A stretch of 45,359 nt of DNA, taken from an uncultured Clostridia bacterium (GTDB lineage: Bacteria > Bacillota > Clostridia > Christensenellales > CAG-138). The stretch lies in NCBI GenBank assembly GCA_944336625.1, contig CALVLF010000037.1:1-45359 (forward strand). Reading direction: 5' to 3'. Below, piece after piece: positions 15,752-23,819 of the stretch. The notes beneath the pieces were generated by a model. That model made no database searches. It was not told the origin of the DNA and saw only the letters and a list, made by a program, of their open reading frames with translations. Position 1 is the stretch's first letter, and every line of letters begins with the position of its first letter. The position numbers and the translations under genes are program-made.

Positions 15752-16651
15752 ATGGAGAAGATAAATAAAATTTTGCCATCCCTTATGTTCTGTGAAGTGT
15801 TTTTCGGACATGCAGATACTATGAAAACGGTGATAGAACAAATCATTGCCGAAAATTACTATCAGAGCATAGAACTGGGGATCGTCGAGACTCCGCGGGA
15901 GGTACGTTGGCTGGAATCCGTGCAGAGGGCGGCGGGGTTGCGAATTGTGGAATGGCTTTCTTCTATCGGCGAACGGGAGCGGATAAATTTCTGCGCCCTG
16001 GAGGAAAACCAGCGCAGCCACAGCATAGCCGTAGCAAAGCGCTGCATCGAAAAAATTGCAGAGGCTGGCGGCATGGGCATGGGCATTTCCAGCGGCCCAG
16101 ATCCCGGGCCGGCCCTTCGGGAGGAAGGGCGAAAGCGCTTGCTGGATGCATATTATCAGATCGGTGAAACAGCGGCGGCGCTGGATATAGAGCTCCTTCT
16201 GGAGCCTTTAGACCGCCTGGCCAATAAGCGCAACCTTCTGGGCCCTACGCAGGAAACGCTTGCCATGATCCAGACCCTCCGCAACCATGGCGTTCCCATA
16301 TCCTTTGCCTGGGATGCGGCTCATGCTGGGCTGAATGGAGAAAATATAGAAAAGAGCCTGGAGGAGGCAGGGCCTGCGTTGGCCCAGATGCACCTTTCCA
16401 ATGCGGTTTTAGAGCCCCGGGATCCACGCTATGGCGACCATCACATGAGCTTTGGGGCGCCGGGCTTTTTGACGGGCAGCTTTGCAGCCAGCCTGCTGCG
16501 CAAAGGCGCCTCCTTGCCAGAACGGACTGCGCCATTGTATGTAGCTGTGGAGGTACGCTGCCTGCCGGAGCAGGATCCCTTCCAACTAGAAAAAGGATGC
16601 CGGGAGTTTTTACAGCGCGCTATGGCTACAGCCAGGGACCAAAGCAATTGA
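15752..16651 (+). CDS. Sugar phosphate isomerase/epimerase-family TIM barrel
   Basis: A 299-residue AP endonuclease family 2-type TIM barrel, the group that contains hydroxypyruvate isomerase, tagatose/psicose epimerases and IolE/IolI. Candidate metal ligands in the usual strand ends are Glu151 (LLLEPLD), Asp188 and His191 (WDAAH), His214 (MHLSN) and His230. The late VAVEVR also fits the last ligand glutamate. In an operon with a GarR-like reductase, hydroxypyruvate isomerase is an attractive role, since the two convert hydroxypyruvate through tartronate semialdehyde to glycerate. Epimerisation of a ketose for the transketolase is the alternative. Length and the absence of a signal peptide fit a cytoplasmic enzyme. 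Confidence 0.75.
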   Translation: MEKINKILPSLMFCEVFFGHADTMKTVIEQIIAENYYQSIELGIVETPREVRWLESVQRAAGLRIVEWLSSIGERERINFCALEENQRSHSIAVAKRCIEKIAEAGGMGMGISSGPDPGPALREEGRKRLLDAYYQIGETAAALDIELLLEPLDRLANKRNLLGPTQETLAMIQTLRNHGVPISFAWDAAHAGLNGENIEKSLEEAGPALAQMHLSNAVLEPRDPRYGDHHMSFGAPGFLTGSFAASLLRKGASLPERTAPLYVAVEVRCLPEQDPFQLEKGCREFLQRAMATARDQSN

Positions 16652-16708
16652 AACGCTATTGGAGCTATAGACAAACCAATTTAGCAAAAACTGTTAGGAG
16701 TATTACGG

Positions 16709-17377
16709 ATGCAAAAGAAAATCGTATTGCTGCAAACCAGCATGGTATCCTTTGAAGTATTCAATAAATTATTTGCAGAACTTATCCCGGAGGCGCATAT
16801 AGCAAATCTTGTGGATGAGGACCTTTTGGACTGCCTGAATAAAAACAAGGGCATTACAAAATCCATCATGCAGCGGCTCTGCCAATATGTGGTTTCAGCG
16901 GAAGCGGCAGGGGCGGATATGATTTTCAGCCAATGCTCTTCCACCCGAGAAGGCATCGAATGTGCCCGCAAGCTCGTATCCATCCCGGTTGTAATGGTAG
17001 ATGATGGGATGAGCGAAAAAGCCGTTTCTCTGGGCAACAATATTGGAATTGTAGCGACGGCAAAGGCTACTTTAGCTCCCTCTACCCGCGCGTTGGAAAC
17101 GGCGGCGGAAAAAGCCGGCAAAAAGGTAGCGGTTCGGACGTATCTTTCAGATGGTGCTCTGGATGTGCTGATGAAGGAGAAAAACCAGGAAAAGCACGAC
17201 GCCCTTGTACTGGATTTGATCCAGACGGCCGCAAAAGAGAACGAAGTGATCGTTCTCGCCCAGGGAAGCATGATTACTCTGGAACCCTACTTGCAAGAAT
17301 TTCAGGTCCCCGTATTGACAAGCCCCAGGCTGGGCGTGCAGAAGGCGAGAGATATTCTGTTTAACCAAACTAAGTGA
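16709..17377 (+). CDS. Asp/Glu/hydantoin racemase-family protein with a single catalytic-type Cys
   Basis: A 222-residue protein of the aspartate/glutamate racemase superfamily. These enzymes normally use two cysteines, one in each domain, to move a proton at the alpha carbon. The first is present as Cys76 in IFSQCSST. At the second site, where a Cys-Thr or Cys-Ser pair is expected, the sequence reads VLAQGSM (182-188), with no cysteine. One-cysteine relatives include decarboxylases and isomerases, though arylmalonate decarboxylase keeps the other cysteine. So this is probably not an ordinary amino-acid racemase. It lies 57 bases after the TIM-barrel gene and 8 bases before the transketolase start, within one operon. 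Confidence 0.75.
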   Translation: MQKKIVLLQTSMVSFEVFNKLFAELIPEAHIANLVDEDLLDCLNKNKGITKSIMQRLCQYVVSAEAAGADMIFSQCSSTREGIECARKLVSIPVVMVDDGMSEKAVSLGNNIGIVATAKATLAPSTRALETAAEKAGKKVAVRTYLSDGALDVLMKEKNQEKHDALVLDLIQTAAKENEVIVLAQGSMITLEPYLQEFQVPVLTSPRLGVQKARDILFNQTK

Positions 17378-17385
17378 GGTGCCTT

Positions 17386-18219
17386 ATGAAAGCTTCGGAA
17401 ACGGCTGTGCAGACCCTGCGGGAAAGGGCCCTTCGGATTCGTATGCGCATCGTTGATCTCGTTGGCATAGGCCGGGCTGGCCATTTAGGCGGTTCTTGCT
17501 CGCTGGCGGATATTATGGCAGCGCTGTATTTTTACAAAATGCGGCTTAAAAAGGAAGATCCAAAGTGGCCTGGGCGCGACCGGCTGATTTTGAGCAAAGG
17601 GCATGCTGCACTTTGCCAATATGCGGCCCTTTGCGAGCTGGGCATTCTTGACGAAAGCCTGCTGGATAAGGTGAAAATGCTAGGCTCGCCGTTGCAAGGG
17701 CATCCCGATATGACCAAGTGCCCAGGTATAGAAGCGAATACGGGCTCCCTGGGGCAGGGATTGTCCATCGCATTGGGAATGGCGCTGGGCCTTCGATTGG
17801 ATGGCGGGGAACAACGCGTATATTGCATACTGGGAGATGGCGAATTGAACGAAGGGCAGGTTTGGGAAGCTGCCATGGCCGCCGCCCACTACAAAACCCA
17901 GAACCTTACAGCCATCGTGGACCGAAATGGTGTGCAGGCAACCGGCCCTGTAGCGGAAATTATGGATGTGGGCGATGTTGCGGCGAAATTTGCCGCCTTC
18001 GGCTGGAACACCATCGAGATCGACGGGCACGACATGGTGCAGATATTAGATGGACTGGAACAGGCAGAAGCGGAAACAGCCAGGCCCAGCGTGATTATTG
18101 CATATACCACTAAGGGAAAAGGCGTAGACTTTGCAGAAGGCAAGGCGGCGTATCATAACGGGACGCTGGATGCAGCCCAGTTTCAAGCGGCGAAAGACAG
18201 CATTCTCAGAAACGCCTGA
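17386..18219 (+). CDS. Transketolase N-terminal subunit
   Basis: A 277-residue protein equal to the N-terminal, thiamine diphosphate pyrophosphate-binding third of transketolase. The ATG at 17386 is chosen; a GTG 12 bases upstream overlaps the ribosome binding site. The cofactor motif GDGELNEG (150-157) is intact, and conserved histidines at 33 (GHLGG), 73 (SKGHA) and 106 (GHPDM) match substrate and cofactor contacts. Split transketolases are common in anaerobes and archaea. Several specialised ones serve dedicated sugar pathways, such as the apulose-4-phosphate transketolase of apiose catabolism. Here the partner subunit follows after 12 bases. Confidence 0.9.
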   Translation: MKASETAVQTLRERALRIRMRIVDLVGIGRAGHLGGSCSLADIMAALYFYKMRLKKEDPKWPGRDRLILSKGHAALCQYAALCELGILDESLLDKVKMLGSPLQGHPDMTKCPGIEANTGSLGQGLSIALGMALGLRLDGGEQRVYCILGDGELNEGQVWEAAMAAAHYKTQNLTAIVDRNGVQATGPVAEIMDVGDVAAKFAAFGWNTIEIDGHDMVQILDGLEQAEAETARPSVIIAYTTKGKGVDFAEGKAAYHNGTLDAAQFQAAKDSILRNA

Positions 18220-18231
18220 AAGGAGCGCAGA

Positions 18232-19188
18232 ATGGCAAAATATCCAACCCAAAGAGAAGCATACGGGCAAACGCTGATAGAGCTGGGCGCCCTGGATAAC
18301 AGGATCTGCGTTCTGGATGCGGATTTAGGAAACTCTACGCGGGGGCGCGCTTTTGCAAAGGAATATCCGGAAAGATATTTTGAGATGGGAATTGCCGAAC
18401 AGAACATGATGTCCGTGGCAGCAGGGCTTTCCCTGACCGGGAAGATTCCTTTTGTTTCTTCCTTTGCGGTGTTTGTAACCGGCCGGGCATATGATCAATT
18501 CCGGCAAACCATATCCATTGCTGGACTGAATGTGAAGGTTTGCGGCTCTTCTGCAGGGCTGTCAGATTATGGAGACGGGTCCACGCATCAATCTGTGGAA
18601 GATATGGCGCTTATGCGCGCCATCCCAGGTATGGTTGTGCTTTCCCCGGCGGATGCCACGGAGTGCTCCGCCATGCTGCGATATATGGCCCGGGCAGCGG
18701 GGCCCATGTATATCCGCGTCAATCGCAATTCTATGCCGGATTTATACGAAGAAGGCCAGATCGATCCTGCGGAGCCGGGCTTCCTAAAAAGAATGGATGT
18801 TTTGCGAAGGGGAAAGGACGTAGCCCTGCTGGCGACGGGCATGCTGGTATCCCGGGCTTTGGAGGCGGCAGAAAGGCTGGAAAAGAAATATGGGATTCAA
18901 GCAAAGGTTGTGAATGTATCCGTTATAAAACCCATATGCAGAGAAAAACTGCTTGAAATCGTTTGCGATGTAAAAGCAATTGTGACGGCAGAGGAGCATT
19001 CCGTAATTGGCGGCCTGGGAAGCGCTGTGGTGGAAGCATTAAGCGAAACGCCCAAACCAGTTGCCATGGTGGGGATTCAGGACCGCTATGGTACAAGCGC
19101 GCGGGGGTATGAGGAACTGCTAGCCAGCTATGGGCTGACGGCGGAGGCAATAGAAAAGGCCGCATTGCGGATTATGGCCAGGCAATAG
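18232..19188 (+). CDS. Transketolase C-terminal subunit
   Basis: A 318-residue protein covering the pyrimidine-binding and C-terminal domains of transketolase. Glu56 in MGIAEQN is the glutamate that activates thiamine diphosphate. GDGSTHQSVEDMALMRAIPG carries the substrate-binding region. It begins with an AAAGGAGC box 12 bases after the N-terminal subunit, so the two are co-translated and should form the working enzyme. It would move a two-carbon ketol unit between a ketose phosphate and an aldose. No kinase gene is in the operon, so the sugar phosphate donor must come from elsewhere, or the enzyme acts on a non-phosphorylated partner. Confidence 0.9.
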   Translation: MAKYPTQREAYGQTLIELGALDNRICVLDADLGNSTRGRAFAKEYPERYFEMGIAEQNMMSVAAGLSLTGKIPFVSSFAVFVTGRAYDQFRQTISIAGLNVKVCGSSAGLSDYGDGSTHQSVEDMALMRAIPGMVVLSPADATECSAMLRYMARAAGPMYIRVNRNSMPDLYEEGQIDPAEPGFLKRMDVLRRGKDVALLATGMLVSRALEAAERLEKKYGIQAKVVNVSVIKPICREKLLEIVCDVKAIVTAEEHSVIGGLGSAVVEALSETPKPVAMVGIQDRYGTSARGYEELLASYGLTAEAIEKAALRIMARQ

Positions 19189-19230
19189 GAAAAAGCATGC
19201 TGTAAAGCAAGAAAGCAGAGGAGAAATATT

Positions 19231-20118
19231 ATGAAAATTGCATTTATTGGGCTGGGCATTATGGGAAAGCCTATGGCGCGGAATCTTCTCCGGGCGGGCT
19301 ATGATGTTACCGTATATAATCGTTCCCGCGGCGCAGTGGAAGAACTGGTAAAAGATGGGGCAAAAGCTGCGAATAGCGCGGCGGAGGCAGCTGCGCAGGC
19401 CACGGTAGTTATAACCATGCTCCCCAATTCTCCCCAGGTACAGGAAGTGGTATGCGGAGAAAAGGGCGTGCTTGAAGGGGCGAAGCCCGGCACAATTCTG
19501 GTGGACATGAGCTCCATTTCACCCATTGCAGCCCAGGAAATCGGAAAGGCATGCCTGGAGCGGGGGGTTTCCATGCTGGATGCACCCGTATCGGGCGGTG
19601 AACCCAAAGCGATTGATGGCACCCTATCCATTATGGTAGGGGGAGACGCACGGGCTTTCGAACAGGTATATGATATTCTGCTGACCATGGGCACTAGCGC
19701 GGTTCTATGCGGCGAATTGGGCGCTGGCAACACGACAAAGCTGGCAAATCAAGTTATTGTAGCGGTAAATATAGCGGCCGTTTCCGAAGCCTTTACGCTT
19801 TCTACGATGGCAGGCGTGGATCCGGAAAAGGTATTTCATGCGATCCGGGGCGGCCTGGCCGGCTCCACCGTGCTCAATGCAAAAATGCCTATGATCTTAA
19901 ACGACGATTACAAACCGGGATTTAAAGTTGATTTGCACATTAAAGATCTGAATAACGCCCTGGAGGCCGGCCATACGGTGGGCGCCCCCCTTCCCTTAAC
20001 TGCGGCAGTGATGGAAATGCTTCAAAACCTGCACGCGAACCACTGCGGTCAAGATGACCATTGCGCCATTGCAAAATACTACCAGAAAGTAAGCGGGCGC
20101 GGGATTGCAGAAAAATAA
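19231..20118 (+). CDS. Beta-hydroxyacid dehydrogenase (tartronate semialdehyde reductase-like)
   Basis: A 295-residue member of the 3-hydroxyisobutyrate dehydrogenase family. The N-terminal Rossmann fold shows GLGIMGKPMARNL (8-20), and VYNRS at 28-32 follows the second strand. The substrate loop is DAPVSGG (117-123) and the catalytic lysine is Lys170 in GNTTKLANQ. The length and the DAPVSGGEPKA stretch are closest to GarR, which reduces tartronate semialdehyde to D-glycerate, but succinic semialdehyde or other semialdehyde reductases are possible. It is the last gene of the LacI-led operon, 42 bases after the transketolase. Paired with the hydroxypyruvate-isomerase-like gene it suggests a three-carbon end product. 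Confidence 0.85.
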   Translation: MKIAFIGLGIMGKPMARNLLRAGYDVTVYNRSRGAVEELVKDGAKAANSAAEAAAQATVVITMLPNSPQVQEVVCGEKGVLEGAKPGTILVDMSSISPIAAQEIGKACLERGVSMLDAPVSGGEPKAIDGTLSIMVGGDARAFEQVYDILLTMGTSAVLCGELGAGNTTKLANQVIVAVNIAAVSEAFTLSTMAGVDPEKVFHAIRGGLAGSTVLNAKMPMILNDDYKPGFKVDLHIKDLNNALEAGHTVGAPLPLTAAVMEMLQNLHANHCGQDDHCAIAKYYQKVSGRGIAEK

Positions 20119-20190
20119 AATCCAACAAGCTTTATAATATAACTGCGATGCATCTGTCCATCTAGCTTCTGGGTATCGATGCAAAAAAGG

Positions 20191-20219
20191 TTGCTATTTT
20201 CGTGCTTTTATTATATCAT
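20191..20219 (+). promoter_or_regulatory. Promoter of the panE-like gene
   Basis: TTGCTA (20191-20196), a 17-base spacer and TATCAT (20214-20219). The LacI-type site at 20236 lies just downstream, about 10 bases past the expected start of transcription. Confidence 0.55.
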
Positions 20220-20235
20220 AATAGCACATTGTAAC

Positions 20236-20249
20236 TGCAATCGATTTCA
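20236..20249 (+). promoter_or_regulatory. LacI-type operator, site A
   Basis: TGCAATCGATTTCA differs by one base from the palindrome TGCAATCGATTGCA. The same 10-base core, TGCAATCGAT, occurs at 26843, 37582 and 37691 on one strand or the other. Placed between the promoter and the panE-like gene it would block transcription. Confidence 0.6.
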
Positions 20250-20309
20250 TGTTTTGACGGGACGAAATTCTCACACAACAATTTTCGAAGTGGAAGGACG
20301 GTTTTTAAA

Positions 20310-21239
20310 ATGCAAATCGCAATACTAGGCGCTGGCGCTATGGGCTCGCTCTTTGGCGCATATTTATCCCAGAATAACCATGTCTGCTTGATTGACGTAA
20401 ACGAAAAGCGGGTAGACGATCTTAAACGGAAGGGCGTCTCTATAACCGAGAAGGATCAGGTGCGCACCTTCCATCCTGACGCCGTTTGCGATTCTACCGG
20501 CATGCCAGTGGCGGATGTGATCGTGGTTTTTGTAAAGGCCATGTTTACCGAGCAGGCCCTGGAAACGAACCGGAGGCTCATCGGTCCCGATACCTACCTC
20601 ATTTCTTTCCAGAATGGCGCCGGGCACCAGGAAAAGCTGGGCAAGTTCGCGGATGCGGAGCACGTAGTTTTGGGCACCACCCAGCATAATAGCTCCATCC
20701 TCCCCGATGGCGGCATTAATCATGGCGGCGGCGGCCATACGTTCATCGGCCTGCAGAGCGGGAACTGCGAGAAAATTCAGCATATTGCAGACGCCTTTAC
20801 CGCCTGCGGCATCGAAACACAAACCGCCCAGAACATCGGGGCGAAAATTTGGGAAAAGCTCTTTGTGAATACGGCAGCCAGCTCCCTGACGGGCCTGCTG
20901 CAGGTTCCGCTGGGCTTCATCGAAGAAGATGTCCATGCCTGCTCCCTTATGGAAAAGCTGGCCCAGGAGGCCGTTTTGGTGGCCAATGCGGAAACCGGCG
21001 CCGGCTTCCAGGCGGAAAAGGTTATCGCGGATATAAAAACGCTTTTGCGCAATGCCAAGGGCGGCTATACTTCCATCTATGCCGACCTGCGAGACGGCAG
21101 GCATTCTGAGGTGGATACAATCAGCGGCGCAGTAGTAGCGGCGGCGCGCCGCCATGGCATACAGGTGCCCTTCCATGAGGCGGTTGTGGCCACCATCCAT
21201 GCTATGGAAGACCGGAATGACAACATCCATCGGCCTTAA
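20310..21239 (+). CDS. Ketopantoate reductase-family (PanE/ApbA-like) dehydrogenase
   Basis: A 309-residue NADP-dependent 2-keto acid reductase. The dinucleotide-binding motif GAGAMG (7-12) opens the Rossmann domain. The helical C-terminal domain has IWEKLFVNTAASSLTGLL, which contains the lysine and asparagine used by PanE, and HSEVDTISG near the substrate site. PanE itself makes pantoate for coenzyme A, but many paralogs act on other 2-keto acids. No other pantothenate gene is nearby and a LacI-type operator precedes the gene. A catabolic role on a branched or hydroxylated keto acid is therefore more likely than vitamin synthesis (inference). It is probably monocistronic. Confidence 0.85.
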   Translation: MQIAILGAGAMGSLFGAYLSQNNHVCLIDVNEKRVDDLKRKGVSITEKDQVRTFHPDAVCDSTGMPVADVIVVFVKAMFTEQALETNRRLIGPDTYLISFQNGAGHQEKLGKFADAEHVVLGTTQHNSSILPDGGINHGGGGHTFIGLQSGNCEKIQHIADAFTACGIETQTAQNIGAKIWEKLFVNTAASSLTGLLQVPLGFIEEDVHACSLMEKLAQEAVLVANAETGAGFQAEKVIADIKTLLRNAKGGYTSIYADLRDGRHSEVDTISGAVVAAARRHGIQVPFHEAVVATIHAMEDRNDNIHRP

Positions 21240-21869
21240 GGCAAGGCTTTGATATACGCTGCACCAAAAAGAGCAAAGCCGCATGTTTAACTAGATGGGG
21301 AAGGATAGCCCAAACATCCTGAAGGGGCTTCCACTCCCCCTGCACAAGATACAATATTAAACAGCGGGATCAACCAGATTACATCCTTCATATTCGCCCT
21401 TGTTGCAAAGAAGCAGCCATGAATCCGGGCCAGCCCCAGCGGCGCTTCTCTCCGGTAAACCGTAAGCAACCCGGGCCGTAAATGCATGGATATGCCTTCC
21501 TTTCAAACCCTGCGCCGGTCACCATTCCCCAGGCCATGATCGTGCCCCGTCTCTTTTGGCAATATGCTTAAACCTTTGCAATGCAAAACACGACCATGGC
21601 CTTTACCCCTTTCTCTTATAGAGTCGCTGTATAAGGGAAAGGTTCCGGGCGGAAGAAATTCTGCCTGCAGGTGACCTTTACCCGCCATGGAACCGGCCGG
21701 GGCCCTTCTTGTGAAGGATAAACTTTTTACGCAGAAGGTAGCCTCTGGGAATACTCTGCTCACAAGGGCAAAGAGAAAACAATTCCTGCAGAAAATTATT
21801 CCCCCTGATTTCAACTTGCGGCGGGAATCTGCCGCATTAAAGAAAATAAACTTAACGGAGGAAACAGAA
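21240..21869. other. 630-base gap before the binding-protein gene
   Basis: No convincing gene. A short minus-strand frame (21287-21487) starts after an AAGGAAGG box with MHLRPGLLTVYRREAPLGLA and may be the front end of a lost gene, but I recognise no family. An imperfect inverted repeat lies at 21608-21642. No sigma-A promoter with good boxes was found for the downstream gene. Confidence 0.35.
21608..21642 (+). repeat. Imperfect inverted repeat, 13-bp arms
   Basis: CCTTTCTCTTATA (21608-21620) and TATAAGGGAAAGG (21630-21642) are complementary at 12 of 13 positions around a 9-base centre. It lies 228 bases before the binding-protein start. It could be an operator or a leader hairpin. Confidence 0.5.
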
Positions 21870-22745
21870 ATGAAGAAGTTTTTGGCGATCCTGCTGTCCG
21901 TCCTTATGGCGATGGCCGTAATGACAGCCTGCGCTAGTGAGCCCACAGCAACCACAGACACCCCCAGCACGGACGCGGCTGCCACAGAAGCCCCCGTAGA
22001 AGAGCCTGCGGAAGAAGTGACCCATGTAGTTTATGGTTTCCCTGGAACGGCCGCCCGGCTGAACTATGTGAATAACGACGGTACTTACAGCGGCTACGAG
22101 ATCGACATCGTTCGAGAGCTGGACAACCGGCTGGAGGATGTGGAATTTGAGCTTTATTGCGCAGGCGAATTCTCCGCCCTGACCCCCGGCCTGGACAGCG
22201 GCAAATTCCAAATGGTGGGCTCCAACATCACCTGGAAGCAGGAGCGCGCTGACAATTACCTCTACTCCACCGTGTCTTATTTCACCAGCCCTTATGTAAT
22301 TGGCGTGCTTCCGGAGGAAAATGATATCCAGAGCATCGATGACCTGCAGGGCCGTACCGTTTTGACCATCACCGGCACCGCAACCGCTCTGTTCCTGGAG
22401 CAGTATAATGAGCAGCATCCGGATAATCCCATCATCCTGAGCTATGCGGATATGAGCTCTATGGATATCATGGCACAGGTCATTTCCGGCCGATATGATG
22501 CTTGCATTCACAACAAGTCTGACTTCGCTATTGCGGAAGAGGAGCGCGGCTATAACCTGAAGATGATCGAGATCCCCAATGCAGATGAGATTCAGCTGCC
22601 CGATGGTTATTTCCTCTTCGCAAAGGGTTCCGAGGAACTGCAGCAGAAGATCGACAATTGCCTGATTGAAATGCGGGATGACGGCACCCTTACCGAGCTG
22701 TGCCTGCGGTACTTCAGCATGGACCTGGTTCCCAAGGGAGAGTAA
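21870..22745 (+). CDS. Orphan family-3 (amino-acid-type) ABC substrate-binding lipoprotein
   Basis: A 291-residue extracellular lipoprotein of the amino-acid/polar solute binding family 3. The start follows a CGGAGGAAA box. The signal peptide ends in a lipobox TAC with Cys21, followed by a Thr/Ala/Glu-rich linker (22-50). Then comes the two-lobed domain: YSGYEIDIVREL, LDSGKFQMVGSNIT with ERADN, and LQGRTVLTITGTA. The typical glutamine-binding arginine motif is altered, so the ligand is open. No permease or ATPase follows; the next genes encode PEP mutase-like proteins. It may feed a distant permease or act as a sensor. Its gene neighbours suggest an organic acid or acid-derived ligand (inference). 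Confidence 0.85.
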   Translation: MKKFLAILLSVLMAMAVMTACASEPTATTDTPSTDAAATEAPVEEPAEEVTHVVYGFPGTAARLNYVNNDGTYSGYEIDIVRELDNRLEDVEFELYCAGEFSALTPGLDSGKFQMVGSNITWKQERADNYLYSTVSYFTSPYVIGVLPEENDIQSIDDLQGRTVLTITGTATALFLEQYNEQHPDNPIILSYADMSSMDIMAQVISGRYDACIHNKSDFAIAEEERGYNLKMIEIPNADEIQLPDGYFLFAKGSEELQQKIDNCLIEMRDDGTLTELCLRYFSMDLVPKGE

Positions 22746-22775
22746 GCGCGTCATATAACCGAAACTGTGCAATTT

Positions 22776-22814
22776 GGGGGCGCATCCGCGTCCCCTCACC
22801 TATGTTCACATAGG
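22776..22814 (+). promoter_or_regulatory. Double hairpin between lipoprotein and lyase genes
   Basis: GGGGGCGC (22776-22783) pairs with GCGTCCCC (22788-22795), and CCTATG (22799-22804) pairs with CATAGG (22809-22814). No T-run follows. Such structures after a binding-protein gene often protect its mRNA or cause partial termination, giving more binding protein than downstream enzyme. Confidence 0.5.
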
Positions 22815-22889
22815 CACGCGTAGAATAACCAGCGCATAAAACCAGCATATGGGCTTTTATAAACAGAGGAAAGGTAGAGGACCGGTTTC

Positions 22890-23795
22890 ATGGAAAAAAG
22901 TATGACCTTGCGTCAGCTTCTGGAAAAAGAATGCGTGATCGCTCCCTGCGTATATGACTGCGCGTCTGCGCGGGCTGCAGAAATGTGCGGCTATAAGGCT
23001 ATATTCCTGAGCGGTGCAGAGCTTTCCATGGCTATGGATGGGATGCCGGATCTTGGCATTTTAAACCTGGAAGAGCTGCTCTGGATGACCCAGAGAATTA
23101 CGGAAGTATCGCCGCTCCCTCTGGCTGTAGATATAGAGGATGGATTTGGCGGCCCCTTGAACGTATACCGCACCTGCGAGCGTATGGCAAAAGCAGGGGC
23201 TATGGGCGTTTTATTGGAGGATGAATCGGCGCCAGGCTTTGCACGCTCCGTGGTGGAGGATAATATCCTGCCGCGGGATGCTTACCTTGCGAAGATAAAG
23301 GCAGGCGTGGATGCGCTGAAGGGCACGGACTGCCTCATGATGGCCCGGACGAACGTGGCGATCGATACGCCGGAAGGCATGGAAGAGGCTATCGCCCGGG
23401 CTCTGGGTGCGCTGGAATTAGGGGCAGATATGATCGTAATCAACCGGATTAAAAGGCTGGAAGAAGCCAAAGCTGTGGCCCAGAGGGTCCCAGGTTGGAA
23501 GATATATCCGGACCTTAACCAGGACCATGGCCTTCCACCGGTCAAAATTCAGGATATTGAGCCCCTGGGCTTTAAATATGTAACGATGCATTTCATGCTC
23601 AAAGCAGCTATGGCGGGTATGCTGGAATGGGGCGAGCATAACTTCCGGGAGCAGAATAACCTGTATTCTCTGGAGCAGCGGCCTATGGGCGTGGCAGGAC
23701 AGAGCGCCCAGCCTTTCTTTAAGCCCCAGCAATGGCTGGACTTTGAGGCACAATATACCGGGAAGCACATTAACTTTTGGGGACCTTCCCTTTAA
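22890..23795 (+). CDS. PEP mutase/isocitrate lyase-superfamily protein, paralog 1
   Basis: A 301-residue TIM-barrel protein of the PEP mutase/isocitrate lyase superfamily. Family landmarks are APCVYDCASARAAE (18-31), LSGAEL with MPDLGI, VDIEDGFGG (80-88) in the place of the usual DADTGYG metal motif, and LMMARTN (149-155). The flexible loop that normally carries Lys-Lys-Cys-Gly-His in lyases, or the PEP mutase equivalent, is here LLEDESAPGFAR (108-119), with no Cys-Gly-His. So the usual catalytic cysteine is absent, as in oxaloacetate decarboxylase-type members. The next gene is a close paralog 24 bases downstream. A decarboxylase or C-C hydrolase of a 2-keto or malate-like acid is possible; the reaction is unassigned. 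Confidence 0.8.
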   Translation: MEKSMTLRQLLEKECVIAPCVYDCASARAAEMCGYKAIFLSGAELSMAMDGMPDLGILNLEELLWMTQRITEVSPLPLAVDIEDGFGGPLNVYRTCERMAKAGAMGVLLEDESAPGFARSVVEDNILPRDAYLAKIKAGVDALKGTDCLMMARTNVAIDTPEGMEEAIARALGALELGADMIVINRIKRLEEAKAVAQRVPGWKIYPDLNQDHGLPPVKIQDIEPLGFKYVTMHFMLKAAMAGMLEWGEHNFREQNNLYSLEQRPMGVAGQSAQPFFKPQQWLDFEAQYTGKHINFWGPSL

Positions 23796-23819
23796 AAAAT
23801 ATTAAAGAAGGAGCACATT

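Noticed and set aside
20172..20183. GTATCGATGCAA as a fifth LacI-type operator
   Set aside because: It is one base short of the shared core and lies upstream of the panE promoter; I could not separate it from chance similarity.
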